Assembly (NCBI RefSeq): GCF_024711105.1
Contig: NZ_JANJTL010000092.1
Span: 1-33,312, forward strand
Reading direction: 5' to 3'
Source: Brevundimonas sp.
GTDB taxonomy: Bacteria; Pseudomonadota; Alphaproteobacteria; Caulobacterales; Caulobacteraceae
DNA length: 33,312 bases
Shown: positions 31,350-33,312 of the stretch, piece by piece
How positions within the stretch are numbered: the stretch's first letter is position 1
Layout: each line of letters starts with the position of its first letter
Translations under genes and position numbers: made by a program
The notes under the pieces: model-generated
Databases searched by the model: none
What the model was told of the DNA's origin: nothing
What the model saw: the letters and a program-made list of their open reading frames with translations, nothing else

Positions 31350-32021
31350 ATGGCCGAGCCCGAGGACCCGCGCGAAGACGAACCCGACGAGGCCGTCGAG
31401 GCGGCGGCCGAGCCGACCGGGTCCCCCGTGCCCGAGCCGGAGCCCCTCCCCGAACCTGAGCCCAAACCGGAGCCGGCGGCGCCGGCCGTGGAGCTCGGGC
31501 CCGTCGACGACGACCTGATCGGCTTCTGCAATCCGCGGTCGCTGACCGGAGAGCGGCGCGCGCCCCAGCCCATGTTCGGAACGGCGTTGGCGGGCGGAGC
31601 GGCCGTGCTGGCCCCTGCCGACGACCTTCCGCGCGCCACCCGGCCCTTCGCGCGGCCCAGGCCCCGCCCCGAGGAGGGCGTCACCGCCGAGCCCGAGAGC
31701 CGGATGGCCCTGACCATCTATGGCCTGCTGGTCGGCTCGGTCCTGACGCTGGGCCTGTCGGTCCTGCCGGCGCTGTACCTGGCCTGGATCTCGCGCCTGG
31801 GCGCCGAGGGCTGGACCCGCGGGCACCTGCTCTATCAGCTGCGGACCAGCCTGGTCGGAACCGTGGCCGGGGCCGTGGGCGTTCTGGCCCTGCCGGTCGG
31901 GCTGGGCGTCTTCATCCTGACCGCGACCCTGGCCTGGGTGGTGGTCAGGGGATCGGCCGGCCTGATCCGCCTGGTGCAGCACAAGCCCATCAAGAATCCG
32001 CGAACCTGGAGCCTGCCATGA
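31350..32021 (+). CDS. Hypothetical membrane protein: Pro/Glu-rich cytoplasmic region plus DUF4870-like TM domain
   Basis: ATG 31350; PEPEPLPEPEPKPEP tract; C-terminal TM region with ALYLAWISRLGAEGWTRGHLLYQLRTSL resembling the next gene. Confidence 0.7.
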   Translation: MAEPEDPREDEPDEAVEAAAEPTGSPVPEPEPLPEPEPKPEPAAPAVELGPVDDDLIGFCNPRSLTGERRAPQPMFGTALAGGAAVLAPADDLPRATRPFARPRPRPEEGVTAEPESRMALTIYGLLVGSVLTLGLSVLPALYLAWISRLGAEGWTRGHLLYQLRTSLVGTVAGAVGVLALPVGLGVFILTATLAWVVVRGSAGLIRLVQHKPIKNPRTWSLP

Positions 32022-32392
32022 CCGACACCCGCGACCCCGACCTGATCTCGGAAGAGGGCCGGCCGGCCGCGGCCGTGGTCTGGCTGCTCTACATCCTGTC
32101 GATCCCCAGCGCGGGCGTGCTGGCGGTGGTCGGGCTGATCGTGGCCTATGTCTCGCGCGGCTCGGCGCAAGGCTGGGTCCGCAGCCACTTCGACCAGCAG
32201 ATCCGCATCTTCTGGCAGTCCTTCTGGTGGCACGTGATCCCGTGGGTGGTGGTCGGCCTGCTGAGCCTGGTCCTGATCGGCCTGTTGCTGCTGTGGGTCC
32301 CCTTCGTGATCAGTTTCGTCCTGCTCATCTGGTTCACGGTGAAGAGCGTGCTGGGCATGGTCGACCTGCTGAACAGCCGGCCGGTGCGATAG
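32018..32392 (+). CDS. DUF4870/TIGR-type small membrane protein
   Basis: LYILSIPSAGVLAVVGLIVAYVSRGSAQGWVRSHFDQQIRIFWQSFWW with further TM segments; ATGA overlap with the previous gene. Confidence 0.75.
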   Translation: MTDTRDPDLISEEGRPAAAVVWLLYILSIPSAGVLAVVGLIVAYVSRGSAQGWVRSHFDQQIRIFWQSFWWHVIPWVVVGLLSLVLIGLLLLWVPFVISFVLLIWFTVKSVLGMVDLLNSRPVR

Positions 32393-32495
32393 AACACACT
32401 CCGGCTTCGATTTTCTCGGGAAGTGTCGGCGATCAGGCATATCCCGCGCGCGAACACGGCTAGGCGGGTGTCCGTACGATACCGGGCGCTGATGG

Positions 32496-32666
32496 ATGAA
32501 GACACCGGCCGAGCTCCGCGCCGAAGCGATCAAGTGCCGCCGGCTGGCGGCTGGGATCACTGACCGCACGACCGTCGAAGCCCTGCGCGCCTGCGCCGAG
32601 GAGGCCGAGGCGCGGGCGGAGGCGATGGATCGCCAGGCCCTCCTCGAGGACCGTCCCGAAGCCTGA
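32496..32666 (+). CDS. 56-aa small protein, helical, alphaproteobacterial 'AELRAEAxKCRRLAAGITD' type
   Basis: MKTPAELRAEAIKCRRLAAGITDRTTVEALRACAEEAEARAEAMDRQALLEDRPEA; similar short proteins are common in alphaproteobacteria. Absent from the ORF track because of length. Confidence 0.7.
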   Translation: MKTPAELRAEAIKCRRLAAGITDRTTVEALRACAEEAEARAEAMDRQALLEDRPEA

Positions 32667-32674
32667 GCGTAGGA

Positions 32675-32700
32675 ACTCGCCCGTGGGGCGGGTGTTTTCT
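32675..32700 (+). terminator. Rho-independent terminator-like hairpin
   Basis: ACTCGCCC-GTG-GGGCGGGT followed by GTTTTCT. Confidence 0.7.
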
Positions 32701-32739
32701 CCGCGCACGGCCCGGAGCCGTGCGAAGTGGAGACTGATC

Positions 32740-33312
32740 ATGCGTATTTCCGCCTTGCTTGCCGGGGCCGCGATGCTCGCCGTCGCTGTTCCGGCCTCCG
32801 CCCAAGTCGTGGGCGGCAATGTGGGGGCAGGGGTCAGGGGCAATACGGGCCTGGGCCCGACCGTCAGCGGCCTTGCGCGCGAGGGCCGCGCCATCGGCAG
32901 CGACGTCAGGGATCTGGCGCGAGACCAGGTCGAATTCGGCCGCGAGACGGCGCGCGACGCCCGTGACCGGGCCGACGCCGACGTTAGCGCCTCGGCTCGG
33001 GCGGAAGCCGGCCGGGGCAACGCCTCCTTTGGCCTGGATGTCGCGGCCGGCGCCTCGGTGCGCTCCAACGGCGGCGACACCTTGGGCCAGGTGGTCAGCA
33101 TCGAGCGCAGCGCGACCGGCCAGGCCCGGCGTGTGCTGGTGCGGGGCCGTGACGGCGTGACCCGCGCGGTCGACGCCTCGGCCCTGTCGGTGAACGGCTC
33201 GGGCGAGGTCACGGGCGACTTCACCGCCTACCAGTTCCGCCGGATGCCGGCGGACCCGTCGTACGACGACACCCGGCGTTCCCCGGAGCCGACCAATGAC
33301 GACCGCATCGAC
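32740..33312 (+). CDS. Secreted protein with signal peptide and PRC-barrel-like segment, 3'-truncated by window edge
   Basis: MRISALLAGAAMLAVAVPASAQ signal peptide; open to the window end (191 codons); SD-like GGAG 7 nt upstream; not in the ORF track because no stop lies in the window. Confidence 0.75.
   Translation, partial: MRISALLAGAAMLAVAVPASAQVVGGNVGAGVRGNTGLGPTVSGLAREGRAIGSDVRDLARDQVEFGRETARDARDRADADVSASARAEAGRGNASFGLDVAAGASVRSNGGDTLGQVVSIERSATGQARRVLVRGRDGVTRAVDASALSVNGSGEVTGDFTAYQFRRMPADPSYDDTRRSPEPTNDDRID

Noticed and set aside
31420-31480. PEPEP coding repeat as a DNA repeat element
   Set aside because: Explained by a Pro/Glu-rich protein region; no conserved DNA-level unit beyond codon repetition.

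Overview
GC-rich alphaproteobacterial chromosome segment; gene content and FtsZ sequence look Caulobacterales-like (Brevundimonas/Caulobacter/Phenylobacterium type; taxon is an inference). The left part holds the 3' part of cobalamin-dependent metH, a secreted hypothetical, a small membrane protein, an AmpD-type amidase, a low-GC secreted hypothetical and the RNase P RNA gene (rnpB). The core is an almost complete division/cell-wall (dcw) cluster: mraZ-rsmH-ftsL-ftsI-murE-murF-mraY-murD-ftsW-murG-[MscS-type channel]-murC-murB-ddl-ftsQ-ftsA-ftsZ-lpxC. A convergent pgeF-midA-lgt unit and a NUDIX gene follow on the minus strand. Then come a tiny coupled ORF, an SDR (FolM-like) and folB, a pair of DUF4870-like membrane proteins, a 56-aa small protein and a secreted protein cut by the right edge. 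Most of the window is ordinary core genome, and I do not see a clear-cut new defence or mobile system. Items worth a second look: (1) an approximately 210-bp tract in ftsI with abruptly different codon usage spanning the SxN active-site motif, containing a perfect 20-bp palindrome; (2) 10-bp-phased CCCA boxes upstream of mraZ; (3) a CtrA-like box plus two GANTC sites upstream of ftsZ; (4) an MscS channel gene interrupting the overlapping dcw gene chain; (5) a nested four-arm REP-like element; (6) unlisted small ORFs, one coupled by TGATG to the SDR; (7) a structured lpxC leader; (8) a terminator plus second hairpin in the leader of the right-edge gene.
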